Shown one piece after another: positions 1 to 8,589 of a DNA stretch of 64,000 nt. Position 1 is the stretch's first letter. Each line of letters starts with the position of its first letter. The notes beneath the pieces were generated by a model that saw nothing but the letters and a program-made list of their open reading frames with translations, was not told the origin of the DNA and did not search any database. The translations under genes were made by a program, and so were the position numbers. Origin of the DNA: an uncultured Eubacterium sp. (lineage in GTDB: Bacteria; Bacillota; Clostridia; Lachnospirales; Lachnospiraceae); NCBI GenBank assembly GCA_947088865.1, contig CAMUHY010000013.1, positions 28,607-92,606 of the forward strand. Reading direction: 5' to 3'.

Positions 1-834
1 CTTTTTTCCAACAACAACTGCTATAATACTTAATATGACAATGGATACGATATAAAATCCAAGCACAAAATCAATTGTTGGATATTGTGTTACGCCGCCT
101 ATATCAATATTGTTAAGTGAATTCCAACTCATTGGTGAAAACCATGTCACAGCTTTATTTCCATCAAAAGCAGCCACATCGGCAACCGCTGTAAAAATCA
201 CCAATCCAGCAGCCGTAATTGCGCCTGCAATCTTTGTCTTTGTTACCACATTGACAACATATATCACAAGACCAATAAAAACAAAACTAAGCCATGTAAC
301 CAGCATGGAAAAAAACATTGCCTGCATAGGTGTAAAACAAGTAATTATTTGTCTACTTATATTCACCGTTGTATAAATCACTCCCGCTTTTGATGCCACA
401 GAGGTTGTCCCCATTGCACCTAATACCTTTCCCCACTCCGTCGTAAATTCAAGATTTCCTATATTGACAACAATGGTTGATACGATTAAAAAAAGTTCAT
501 ATAAAAACGAACCTACCATAATATATAGAATCTGTCCAACGCTCCATACTGACCTTTTGGTACGAAGCATAACGTAAGGCTGATTTGTATCAATAAAAGG
601 CGCATCACAAAATATAAATATTAATAATGACATAAATATAATTTTCATATATCGATATGTAAAAAGAAAAGGATAAATCCATATACTGATTGGACTATCC
701 ATAACATCAGCAACTTGTCTTACCCCTTTTGTATAGGTATATACAAACAATAACGCAGCAAAAAACAACATCCATATTCGGCTGTTTGACGTCCATTTTC
801 TTATATTTTGAATACATATTCTAAACGATTTCAT
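1..834 (-). CDS. ABC-2-like membrane protein, 3' end beyond window edge
   Basis: The reading frame stays open from an ATG at 834 to the left edge of the window, so the protein is truncated at its C-terminus by the window and not by mutation. It encodes at least 278 residues with several hydrophobic membrane segments; the N-terminus begins MKSFRICIQNIRKW and the end is strongly hydrophobic. A TCCTCCCTCCT complement just upstream gives a strong ribosome binding site. Its start overlaps the end of the preceding membrane protein by 14 bases, so the two are translationally coupled. I recognise no named family; the size, membrane pattern and partner suggest an ABC-2-type permease-like subunit, probably with an ATPase gene further left. 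That role is inference. Confidence 0.6.
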   Translation of the reverse strand, partial: MKSFRICIQNIRKWTSNSRIWMLFFAALLFVYTYTKGVRQVADVMDSPISIWIYPFLFTYRYMKIIFMSLLIFIFCDAPFIDTNQPYVMLRTKRSVWSVGQILYIMVGSFLYELFLIVSTIVVNIGNLEFTTEWGKVLGAMGTTSVASKAGVIYTTVNISRQIITCFTPMQAMFFSMLVTWLSFVFIGLVIYVVNVVTKTKIAGAITAAGLVIFTAVADVAAFDGNKAVTWFSPMSWNSLNNIDIGGVTQYPTIDFVLGFYIVSIVILSIIAVVVGKK

Positions 835-1612
835 TTTTTATCCTCCCTCCTGCTATCTTGCAAAATATGCTTGCTATGATTACTGCATAAAATAGTATCA
901 CACACAGAGAAAAGATAAGATTTCCTGCTGAACCTGCTTCTAGTACTTTTCTTCCCCCCTCTATCATACCTATATTAAAATTTTTAGGAAGAATATCCAT
1001 TACATTTTCAAAACATATATACATAACAACTGGAGATAAAACCGCCACAAAACGGTTTGGAAGAATGGCTGAAATCATAAGCCCCATAAGGCTTTGAAGC
1101 GCTATCACTACCGAGTACATCATAATACGCACCATAATAAAAAGTGCTGGTGATAGCTGTAAAATATCATAATATGGTTGTTCTGAAGATACATTCGATT
1201 CGATTCCTGGATTAAGCCATAACAGTTCTGCAAATTCATATACCATCATACCTATAAACGTAATTAAAAAAGAAGTAAGATATGTTACTAAAACCTTTGC
1301 ATGAAGATATGTATTTTTTCCGCTTCTTGACACCGCTGGAAATGTATAATGCCCCAGCCAGTCATCACAAAAACAACATATTGTTGGAAATGCTGCCACA
1401 ATTGCCATTAGATAGCTGATATTATTAATACCTGTTATCTGTTCTATTGCCCAAAAAGCGCCACGCATACTAGAATCCCATTTTATACAAAAACAAATTA
1501 ATGTTATACTCGCCATACATACATATATTCGCCAGTTTGTACATATTCTTAACACTTCCTGACGCAATGCACCTTTTAAACTTTTTATGTATTTGATGAA
1601 TCGTTGACTCAT
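821..1612 (-). CDS. ABC-2-like integral membrane protein
   Basis: A 263-residue protein with about six predicted membrane segments (a hydrophobic run near residue 33, then pairs around 75-135 and 155-250) and a basic N-terminal cytosolic tail. It carries no catalytic motif and no ATP-binding site. Its ATG overlaps the TGA of the upstream lipoprotein gene (ATGA), and its own 3' end overlaps the next membrane gene by 14 bases, so all three form one translationally coupled operon. The pattern of lipoprotein plus two membrane proteins resembles the permease part of a lineage-specific ABC-2 transporter. No exact family is recognised and the substrate is unknown. Confidence 0.6.
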   Translation of the reverse strand: MSQRFIKYIKSLKGALRQEVLRICTNWRIYVCMASITLICFCIKWDSSMRGAFWAIEQITGINNISYLMAIVAAFPTICCFCDDWLGHYTFPAVSRSGKNTYLHAKVLVTYLTSFLITFIGMMVYEFAELLWLNPGIESNVSSEQPYYDILQLSPALFIMVRIMMYSVVIALQSLMGLMISAILPNRFVAVLSPVVMYICFENVMDILPKNFNIGMIEGGRKVLEAGSAGNLIFSLCVILFYAVIIASIFCKIAGGRIKNEIV

Positions 1613-2805
1613 TTAAGACCTCCTGCATACGTCTTTCCAGTTTGAGCATCCACATATACCACCTTTATTGAATTGTTGATATATTCTTTTCCCTCTTTTA
1701 CTTTTGTGCTGGTATTAATAATCCTAAATATCCAACATGGTCTTAAACAGTCGAAACGCTTATCATTGTCATAAACAACCGCATACCTCAACTCAATACT
1801 GTCAACTTTATTATTTTGCCCAATACCTTCTGCATAATGATAGTCTGCTGCCAATGCTTCCAACGCTTTTGACATATCACATATTTGTATATCCGTTTTA
1901 TACTGCTCTATTGGTTCATAGGCGTTTAGCCTTACACTTATCAAACCTTGTTTACCAATAACAATTGTTAAAGAACTCTGTTTCGTTCCTCTATCATCAC
2001 CATTTCGACCGACACTGACGCATGGCGCGCCTTCAAAATCAATTAAAAACTGCATATAATACACTTCATTTTCTTCTGTCCATGGTATTTCTTCTTCTAC
2101 ATATGGTTCCTCTTTATCCCTATCAACCTCTACTTTTCCTTTTATCATTACATTTGAACTTTCCTGCCGAACCTTTTCAGCATTAACTTTATCTAATGCA
2201 ACAATTGTCTGACTCGTTTCACTTATCTTTATATTCATTAACTGACATAATGTCTCAACCTCTTTCAGTGCCTCTTCCTTACTATAACTTTCAAGCTCAT
2301 CTAACGGATACAATTCCCTATAATCAGGTCTTACAAGACCACTTGTTCCTCCCAGAATATAAAGTTCAAATTTTCTGTCTTGTTTTTCCTGTGTAGTAAA
2401 TGACACGCTTCCATCACTTCTGATGCCTATATGTGAATTATTATCAAAATCAATCCCATACACCATTGCCCCATTATGATCTTGCCTTGCTTCATAATCT
2501 GTTATATTACTGCCATTTGACAAATAATCGGCTATTTTCTTTACTTCTTCTTCTGTAAATTCTCTTCCTTTTACAGTATAGGCATTCCATGTAACACCAT
2601 TTGGCACAGATATTTTTGCATCAACTGCCATTGAATCATTCAGTACTCCCGTAGCATTTTTTGTTTCAGAATCAACTTGCACCTCTGCTTTTCCTTCTAT
2701 ATTATCAATTCTTCCTTCTGGATAAAGACTGCAAGATGACAATATTGCCATACTAATACAAAAAATAACCATACTAAATTTTTTGATTTTTTTATACAAT
2801 TTCAT
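1609..2805 (-). CDS. Putative lipoprotein, DUF6034-like
   Basis: A secreted lipoprotein of about 398 residues. A basic, hydrophobic N-terminus ends in a lipobox-like LSSC, so Cys would be lipidated and the protein anchored on the outer face of the membrane. The body is hydrophilic and rich in Glu, Asp and Ser, with alternating beta-type segments; the overall layout recalls DUF6034-type lipoproteins of gut Clostridia, which is a tentative match. An in-frame ATG lies three codons upstream (2814), but AAGGTGA sits only two bases from it and about six bases from the ATG at 2805, so the latter start is preferred. First gene of an operon with the two downstream membrane proteins. Confidence 0.6.
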   Translation of the reverse strand: MKLYKKIKKFSMVIFCISMAILSSCSLYPEGRIDNIEGKAEVQVDSETKNATGVLNDSMAVDAKISVPNGVTWNAYTVKGREFTEEEVKKIADYLSNGSNITDYEARQDHNGAMVYGIDFDNNSHIGIRSDGSVSFTTQEKQDRKFELYILGGTSGLVRPDYRELYPLDELESYSKEEALKEVETLCQLMNIKISETSQTIVALDKVNAEKVRQESSNVMIKGKVEVDRDKEEPYVEEEIPWTEENEVYYMQFLIDFEGAPCVSVGRNGDDRGTKQSSLTIVIGKQGLISVRLNAYEPIEQYKTDIQICDMSKALEALAADYHYAEGIGQNNKVDSIELRYAVVYDNDKRFDCLRPCWIFRIINTSTKVKEGKEYINNSIKVVYVDAQTGKTYAGGLK

Positions 2806-2868
2806 CACATTCACCTTATTTCACTTATAATCTTTATTATTCCATAGATTAATAAAAGAGTATCTATT

Positions 2869-2981
2869 AAGAAAGAAGCCATTACAAAATGAATTTTTCA
2901 TACAACACATAAACATTGATAAAACGATATTTTATCATATCTTGTACAAAAATTTCTTCATTTTGCAACAGCTCCTTCTAT
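2869..2981 (-). terminator. Long imperfect palindrome, probable terminator
   Basis: The outer arms (AGAAAGAAG...CATTACAAAATGAA and its counterpart TTCATTTTGCAACAGCTCCTTCT) pair imperfectly. They enclose an inner hairpin with a perfect 8-bp stem, TGATAAAA/TTTTATCA at 2917-2937. It lies downstream of the small secreted-protein gene on the minus strand, where a terminator would be expected. The outer-arm sequence recurs at 16076-16160 and, in part, at 51515-51541. Confidence 0.45.
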
Positions 2982-3008
2982 TTTATTATAAACCTTTTAT
3001 TTTATGAA

Positions 3009-3416
3009 TTATGACTCCCATTCACCCTCTATCCAAACACTTAAATTTTTTGTAACTCCTCTTAAACGATAATTATTAAACATTTGTGGCTTTTCTGGTT
3101 GATTATATTTAAGAGACGCCCATCCATTTGATCTAACTATTCGCACATCTCCTGTATAATTATAATTATAAAAATAAGGACCATTTACACTCATATAAAA
3201 TAAATCTGTGCTTACTATATTACTATCATCAATAACTACATAAGCACAATCCCTATCATTATCCTTTTCTACTACATCTGTATGCTCTTCATTACCATAC
3301 TCCATATCAACCTCAAAATGATATGAAGTAAAATCTGCAACTGCAGGTGTTACCATCAGCATTGCAGCCACCATAGTCAACCCTAATGTTTTAAAAATTT
3401 TCTTCTTGTTTACCAT
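3009..3416 (-). CDS. Small secreted protein of unknown function
   Basis: A 135-residue protein with a clear Sec signal peptide: basic MVNKKKIFK, a hydrophobic core and an AVA-like cleavage site near residue 27. The mature part of about 108 residues is rich in Tyr, Asn, Asp and Val and predicted to be mostly beta; it has no Cys pair suggesting a disulfide, no LPXTG anchor and no catalytic motif that I recognise. A GGGAGG ribosome binding site precedes the ATG. It stands alone between a long palindrome downstream and a long AT-rich intergenic region upstream. It resembles the small signal-peptide proteins found beside lipoprotein/ABC-2 modules in gut Clostridia, but no function can be assigned. 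Confidence 0.6.
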   Translation of the reverse strand: MVNKKKIFKTLGLTMVAAMLMVTPAVADFTSYHFEVDMEYGNEEHTDVVEKDNDRDCAYVVIDDSNIVSTDLFYMSVNGPYFYNYNYTGDVRIVRSNGWASLKYNQPEKPQMFNNYRLRGVTKNLSVWIEGEWES

Positions 3417-3671
3417 ATTACTTTATCCTCCCTTATAATAATTTATTTAGAAATTAATTCCATTTAGATTATAGCACTTTTATTAATATATGTAAACTTA
3501 ATTATTAATTTTGTATATATTATATATATTTTTTGCTACTTTATTATTGGTTTTATACTAAAATTTTATTTATCATATATTAATAAATTCAAACTTATAA
3601 ATATACATCTTATAATATATACGAAATTTATTTTACTTTGTTCTATAAATTTTAAATTTTTTTAATGAATA

Positions 3672-3793
3672 GTTAAAGCGAATATTCGCAATCCGCTATG
3701 TTGCTTGCTCAAACCATCTAGCTGCTATTACAGCACAAGTCCCCACTTATGCCTCTATGGCATTGAAGTGGGAACTTCCTTGATAAAGTTAAA
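3672..3793 (+). repeat. Dispersed structured repeat, copy A
   Basis: This copy begins with GTTAAAGCGAATATTCGC, continues with a TTGCTTGCTC segment and ends in a hairpin AAGTCCCCACTT...AAGTGGGAACTT followed by CCTTGATAAAGTTAAA. The apical stem is ATGCC/GGCAT, where other copies have ATGC/GCAT. It lies in the otherwise empty AT-rich interval 3417-3944, upstream of the plus-strand methyltransferase. See copy G (25175-25337) for the full-length form. Confidence 0.75.
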
Positions 3794-3944
3794 TGCCATA
3801 TTTAAAAATAACAAATCAAATCAACATATATCATCATTATTTCCCCTAAAAATCCCTTTGACAATCCCCTTATCTTGCATTTACAATCATACTATCTTTA
3901 AAAACACTATTATAATTGTGAATTTTTCACAGAAATGAGGAATT

Positions 3945-4847
3945 ATGTTTATTGCACAAAATTGGATTGATTATGAAGTGATAGATACATCGAACGGAGA
4001 AAAACTAGAACGCTGGGGTGATTTTTTTCTAGTGCGTCCAGACCCGCAAGTAATATGGAATACCCCAAAAAAAGATAAGCGTTGGAATCATATTAACGGA
4101 CATTACCACAGAAGTGCCAAAGGCGGCGGAGAGTGGGAATTTTTTAATTTGCCAAAACAGTGGCATATTCAATATCAAAGTCCTTCCTTAGCACAACCTC
4201 TTACTTTTCATTTAAAACCTTTTAGTTTTAAACATACAGGACTGTTTCCTGAACAGGCGGCAAACTGGGATTGGTTTTGTAAACTTATATCAGAATCTAT
4301 AAAAAATGGAAAAAATGTCAAGGTTCTTAATCTCTTTGCATATACAGGCGGCGCTACACTGGCATGTGCGGCAGCAGGCGCTCATGTTACACATGTTGAT
4401 GCTTCAAAGGGTATGGTAAACTGGGCAAAAGAAAATGCTGCTTCCTCTAATCTTTCAGATAAACCTATCCGTTGGATTGTTGATGATTGCGTTAAATTTG
4501 TAGAGAGAGAAATTCGTCGCGGTAATCACTATGACGCTATTATTATGGACCCACCTTCCTATGGCAGAGGTCCTAAAGGTGAAATATGGAAAATTGAAGA
4601 TGCTATTTATGAGCTGATTCAAAAATGTGCAACACTTTTATGTGAAGAACCGCTCTTTTTTTTAATCAACTCCTATACAACTGGATTGCAGCCTGCTGTG
4701 TTAAGTTATATGCTAAATACTGCATTAAAATCATTTAAAGGACACGTCGATTCTCAGGAAGTGTGTCTGCCTGTTTCTTCTAATGGTCTGCTTCTTCCCT
4801 GCGGAGCTTCTGCAAGATTTTATACAATGCCTTCATCGAGCAAATAA
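3945..4847 (+). CDS. Class I SAM-dependent methyltransferase, RlmI-like
   Basis: A 300-residue methyltransferase of the RlmI/YccW type, whose characterised members methylate C5 of cytosine in 23S rRNA. The SAM-binding motif I is VLNLFAYTGGATLACAAAG near residues 126-145, followed by the acidic HVDAS that binds the ribose. The catalytic-region motif is DPPSYGRG near residue 203. The N-terminal 100 residues match the truncated bacterial form that lacks the PUA domain of E. coli RlmI. AATGAGGAA precedes the ATG. It is a solitary plus-strand gene flanked by repeat copies A and B while its neighbours run on the minus strand. The exact RNA target is not proven by sequence. Confidence 0.85.
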   Translation: MFIAQNWIDYEVIDTSNGEKLERWGDFFLVRPDPQVIWNTPKKDKRWNHINGHYHRSAKGGGEWEFFNLPKQWHIQYQSPSLAQPLTFHLKPFSFKHTGLFPEQAANWDWFCKLISESIKNGKNVKVLNLFAYTGGATLACAAAGAHVTHVDASKGMVNWAKENAASSNLSDKPIRWIVDDCVKFVEREIRRGNHYDAIIMDPPSYGRGPKGEIWKIEDAIYELIQKCATLLCEEPLFFLINSYTTGLQPAVLSYMLNTALKSFKGHVDSQEVCLPVSSNGLLLPCGASARFYTMPSSSK

Positions 4848-4902
4848 TACAAGAGGTTTTACTAACTGCTCAATTGCATTGTCTCTTCATAATATTAACA
4901 GA

Positions 4903-4950
4903 GAAGTCCCTGCTTTTTAAACAAGAGGCTTCTCTGATAATGTTAAAATT
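4903..4950 (+). repeat. Degenerate repeat right end, copy B
   Basis: A short hairpin GAGAAGTCC...GGCTTCTC followed by TGATAATGTTAAAAT, the same ending as the right end of the dispersed family (TGATGAGGTTAAAA). The left part is missing or unrecognisable. It lies just after the methyltransferase stop codon and could also act as a terminator between this gene and the convergent nucleotidyltransferase gene. Confidence 0.4.
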
Positions 4951-4973
4951 AAATACATACACTACTTTTCTTA

Positions 4974-6116
4974 TCAATCTTTTTTATGTTTCATTAAATC
5001 CGTTTCAATCTTTATTTTTTTTCTTTTATCTTTACGAATTAATGCTCTTATCCCTCTATGCAGCCAACAAAATGGCAAAGCGATTGGAAATTTATATAAA
5101 ATCACATAACTTCTTTTCATAGTCTTCATATTAGGAAAAATTCTTCTTATTGCATAGATAAATGTATTGTTTGATTTTTCTAATTTATTTTGCACAACAG
5201 CTTTATGACTGCGCTCTAATGTCCCATATGTGCCACTTGTAATAATATATGTTGTAATTTGTTCAATTTCGTCATCTATTATACCATCTTGAAACCATGC
5301 CTCTACTACCTTTTCAAATGTAATGGCAAGTTTTTTGATTTTCATTTTATCCAACTCATCATATATATATTTCCAGTTTAATATATCTTTGTACTGTTTT
5401 TTATATATATAAATATCCATAAACGAACGAATACCTGTACCGCCTAATTTATAATGCTTTACCATATGTGCAATATGATATATATAAAAATCTTCTTTTG
5501 TCATATGGTAAAAATGCTTGTTATTTTTATCTGGTATTAATCGTTCCCATTGTTTTTCATAATACTGCAAAATTTCTTTTTGCAAAATATCTAATGGCAC
5601 AAGATAGTGATGCATTTCAATATTCATAACAGGTTTCTTTTTATATACATCATGTCCTTCTTCATCAATATGGTCTAACACATACCCCATCTCTTTAAAA
5701 ACTTTTTTCACTAAATCTGCTTTATTGCTGTCCATAAGAATATCCAAATCCGCCATTGTTCTCATATCCTGACTTGGATATAATTCTTTTATAATACAGC
5801 CTTTTAACGGACATATATCAATTTGTGCTTTTGTAAGTTTTTCTATAATTACATCTCTTTCATAAAGTTGGTTTATTCCTTTTAAGATTGCTCGGTCTCT
5901 TGATTCTTTCCATTTTTTATACAGTTCTTCATTGGGCTTTTTTTCCAGCTTTTCTATACTGTAAAAGACAAGATTATCAATTGAATGATATTTTGCCAAT
6001 CTATATATATCTTCCCATGTGACATTTTCTGGCAATTCTTCTGGACTTGTATTATTAAGCGCACAACCTATTAGATGAATAAGATAACTACTATTTGTAT
6101 GAACAATCTGTTTCAT
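4974..6116 (-). CDS. Nucleotidyltransferase family protein (NTP_transf_5-like)
   Basis: A 380-residue protein of the uncharacterised nucleotidyltransferase family that travels with peptide-tailoring loci. The diagnostic stretch is CPLKGCIIKELYP (about residues 96-108) followed by MRTMADLDILMD, which gives the Asp-x-Asp metal-binding pair of the polymerase-beta fold. The remainder is helical and rich in Lys, Tyr and Ile. AAGGAAGG precedes the ATG, which overlaps the ABC transporter gene by 26 bases, so it is the last gene of the five-gene operon. In lasso-peptide clusters such proteins have been linked to nucleotidyl or phosphate modification of a precursor; whether that applies here is inference. 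Confidence 0.7.
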   Translation of the reverse strand: MKQIVHTNSSYLIHLIGCALNNTSPEELPENVTWEDIYRLAKYHSIDNLVFYSIEKLEKKPNEELYKKWKESRDRAILKGINQLYERDVIIEKLTKAQIDICPLKGCIIKELYPSQDMRTMADLDILMDSNKADLVKKVFKEMGYVLDHIDEEGHDVYKKKPVMNIEMHHYLVPLDILQKEILQYYEKQWERLIPDKNNKHFYHMTKEDFYIYHIAHMVKHYKLGGTGIRSFMDIYIYKKQYKDILNWKYIYDELDKMKIKKLAITFEKVVEAWFQDGIIDDEIEQITTYIITSGTYGTLERSHKAVVQNKLEKSNNTFIYAIRRIFPNMKTMKRSYVILYKFPIALPFCWLHRGIRALIRKDKRKKIKIETDLMKHKKD

Positions 6117-7767
6117 ATATTTGACCTTCCTTGACTACTATTTTCTGGCTGCATATACTTAAAGCTGCTTTTCTATGCGTTATTAAAATGCACGCTCTGC
6201 CCAGTTTTTCAATATTGATAAGCAGTTGTTTTTCCGTCCACTCATCAAGCGCACTGGTAGCTTCATCAAGCAGCAATACGGGCGATTTTTTAAGCACTGC
6301 TCTCGCTATGGCAATACGCTGTGCTTGTCCTTCGGATAACCCCAGACCATCTTGACCAATATAAGTATTTAAGCCATCGCCGAAGGTTTTGACAAATCCA
6401 TCCGCACACGCTGTTTCAAGCGCTTTCCACATATCTTTTTCACTAGTGTCTGCATTTAGTAGCGTTAAATTTTCACGTATTGTTCCGGAAAATAAACAAT
6501 TCCCTTGCGGCACATAAGAAAATAATCCTCTAATGCTTCTAATCTCTACTTGAGCATTTTTATTTTGAAGATATATTCTTCCCTCCTGTGGTTCAAACAA
6601 TCCCATTAACAAGTACATCAGCGTACTTTTTCCGCCTCCTGAAAGCCCCATAATTGCTGTTGTTTCACCAAGCTTAACAGAAGCGCAAGCCTGTGTTAAT
6701 ATAGCTTCTCTGTCATATGTAAATGTTACATTGTCAATAATAATCCTAGAATCCTTGTCACATATATCTTCTGCCGCATACTGCCTTGTCGAACCATCTG
6801 CCTTTAACTGCTCTAACTCTATCAGTCTTTCAGCGCTAGCCATCATATTATACCATTGAGGCATTATCCCAGACAGATTCGACAATGGAACCTGAACTTG
6901 ACTCACTAATTGAAGCATTGCGGTCAACGTTCCATAAGTAAGCGTATGATTATATATTCCAAACGTTCCCCATGCCAATGCAAAGAGATATCCCATCTGA
7001 AATATTAAATTAAATCCTGCATTTGCAATAATAGAAACTGTCCTTTTCTTCATCTCTGCCTTAAACAACTTATGATGTTGGTGAACAATTTTTTCTCTAA
7101 TCACCATATCTGCTTCAAATACTTTTAAAACTTTGATATTCTCAAGGATTTCCTGAAAGAGAGAATGTGTTTTATCTTCCTGCGCCATCACAGCTTTGCT
7201 TAAACCCTTCAATCGTCCTCTAAGTACTTTTACCAACAAAAACAAGACAATTCCACTTCCAAGCAAAATGCCTGCAAATAACCCATCAAGCGCCAAAAGT
7301 ACTCCGGAAGCCATAAACAATCTTGTCACAGCATTTGATATATTGGGGATAATTCCCACAATGGCAGTTGCGACAATTTGAACATCGCTAAACACTCGAT
7401 TGACCAATTCTCCGCTGTGAAATTCAGACAGATTGGAATATTCTTTCTGTAAAATACCATTCACTAATTTTTCCCGCAAATTAATTGAAAGTTTGGATTT
7501 GGTATATTCTCTTATTGAATTGCATTCAAGACGAATGATTAATTGTCCAAACACAACAACCCCAAGTCCAACAAGATTTTTAACAAGAGCTGTCAAATTA
7601 CCAGAAACAGCCCCATCAATAACATTTTTACACAACAAAGCAAATATAATTCCAAGCGCAGAAAAAAGGATATTACTGCCAATCAGACAGCATATCCTAA
7701 TTCTTTGACCTTTTGTATTATGGTATATCCAATGAAGTGTACTGTTATCTTTTTGTTTTCTTTTCAC
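6091..7767 (-). CDS. ABC transporter, fused membrane and ATPase domains
   Basis: A half-transporter of about 558 residues. Six membrane segments occupy the first 310 residues. The ATPase half has Walker A GLSGGGKST (about residue 375), Q-loop VPQG, signature LSEGQAQR, Walker B VLLLDEATSALD and the switch His in ITHR, all intact. It has no N-terminal C39 peptidase domain, so leader removal, if any, must come from elsewhere, and the S26 peptidase immediately upstream is the obvious candidate. GGGGAGGA lies seven bases before a GTG at 7767, the preferred start; a TTG three bases earlier is possible. Likely exporter of the product of this cassette. Confidence 0.85.
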   Translation of the reverse strand: MKRKQKDNSTLHWIYHNTKGQRIRICCLIGSNILFSALGIIFALLCKNVIDGAVSGNLTALVKNLVGLGVVVFGQLIIRLECNSIREYTKSKLSINLREKLVNGILQKEYSNLSEFHSGELVNRVFSDVQIVATAIVGIIPNISNAVTRLFMASGVLLALDGLFAGILLGSGIVLFLLVKVLRGRLKGLSKAVMAQEDKTHSLFQEILENIKVLKVFEADMVIREKIVHQHHKLFKAEMKKRTVSIIANAGFNLIFQMGYLFALAWGTFGIYNHTLTYGTLTAMLQLVSQVQVPLSNLSGIMPQWYNMMASAERLIELEQLKADGSTRQYAAEDICDKDSRIIIDNVTFTYDREAILTQACASVKLGETTAIMGLSGGGKSTLMYLLMGLFEPQEGRIYLQNKNAQVEIRSIRGLFSYVPQGNCLFSGTIRENLTLLNADTSEKDMWKALETACADGFVKTFGDGLNTYIGQDGLGLSEGQAQRIAIARAVLKKSPVLLLDEATSALDEWTEKQLLINIEKLGRACILITHRKAALSICSQKIVVKEGQIYETDCSYK

Positions 7768-8194
7768 CAAAAATCCTCCCCAAGAAATGTATACCTCTTC
7801 GTATTATAAATGGACGCCATAAAAATTCATATATCTTATGAACGTTTTGCGGGACTTCTCTATCACCACGATATATCCTGCTTACAACAGCGATAATCAT
7901 ATCTTGTGTAATGCCTTCTTCCCTGTAAGTCTGATTATCCCCACATAACACATAATATTCTTTTTTAACTCCTACAATCCGATGCAAGACATACTGACCA
8001 CTTTTTCGCTGATAAAAAATAATTTGTCCTCTGCAAAGCGGAAATGTTGGTTTTACCAATACTACGGAATCCTTACCTTGCCTTAATATTGGCAACATAC
8101 TAACGCCCTTTGGATACATTCTAAATTCTCCGCCAGATTTTATCACTTCTTTTATCAAGTTGTCATACTCTTTTAGTTTAAATTCTTTATTCAA
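7745..8194 (-). CDS. S24/S26-family signal-peptidase-like protein
   Basis: A 149-residue peptidase-like protein. The nucleophile motif PKGVSMLP places Ser at residue 32. The usual bacterial general-base Lys is replaced by His in YVLHRIVG (residue 71), with Asp in CGDN (residue 86), so it belongs to the Ser-His-Asp type shared by SipW and archaeal or ER signal peptidases. There is no N-terminal membrane anchor, only a basic amphipathic C-terminus. The start is a TTG that overlaps the pqqD-like stop by eight bases (TTGAATAA), with GAGG nine bases ahead. Between a PqqD-like protein and an ABC exporter it may act as the leader peptidase of the cassette; this is inference. Confidence 0.75.
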   Translation of the reverse strand: MNKEFKLKEYDNLIKEVIKSGGEFRMYPKGVSMLPILRQGKDSVVLVKPTFPLCRGQIIFYQRKSGQYVLHRIVGVKKEYYVLCGDNQTYREEGITQDMIIAVVSRIYRGDREVPQNVHKIYEFLWRPFIIRRGIHFLGRIFGEKKTKR

Positions 8195-8450
8195 GAATTT
8201 CAGCCTCCTCTAGCTTTTGTATAAAATGGTCTACATCTTCTGAAGCTTTTTCTTCATCAATTTCATAATTTTCTAACAATGCACGGACAATATCTTGTTT
8301 GCTGCTGCCTTGTTCAAGCATGTCCCATATAAATTTAGCGCTTTGATTAAGTCGAATAATTCCATTAAAATTTTTGCTCTGTTCTCCTACTGCCGCCACT
8401 ACATAATCATTATTTATCTGCCTTACAATAAACCCTTTTTTAATCTTCAT
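8187..8450 (-). CDS. PqqD-like peptide-chaperone protein
   Basis: An 87-residue PqqD-family protein. The conserved pattern is a short beta-type N-terminus followed by FNGIIRLNQSAKFIWDML, then a helical region with Asp, Glu and Ile-Leu typical of the PqqD winged-helix fold. PqqD domains (RiPP recognition elements) bind leader peptides and present them to modifying enzymes. An upstream in-frame ATG at 8471 exists, but GAGG is spaced correctly only for the ATG at 8450. It is separated by 140 bases from the kinase-like gene and overlaps the S26 gene by eight bases. No precursor peptide was found in the gap. Confidence 0.8.
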   Translation of the reverse strand: MKIKKGFIVRQINNDYVVAAVGEQSKNFNGIIRLNQSAKFIWDMLEQGSSKQDIVRALLENYEIDEEKASEDVDHFIQKLEEAEILE

Positions 8451-8589
8451 CTTTGCCTCATTTCTGCACATTGTACACTTATATTTTTTTACATCTATAA
8501 AATTTATATACGACTAATTTTTAATCTACCAACCATTTATCTGTACTATTTTCTACTTAACATCTATTTAACAATTACAAACGTTTTTA

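Noticed and set aside
3705-3938. Plus-strand open frame of 77 codons inside repeat copy A and the following AT-rich DNA
   Set aside because: It lies on the repeat and has low-complexity composition and no ribosome binding site.
8559-8588. Possible RiPP precursor: a nine-codon frame ending Cys-Asn-Cys between the HprK-like and PqqD-like genes
   Set aside because: No ribosome binding site, too short to hold leader and core, and only chance-level support.
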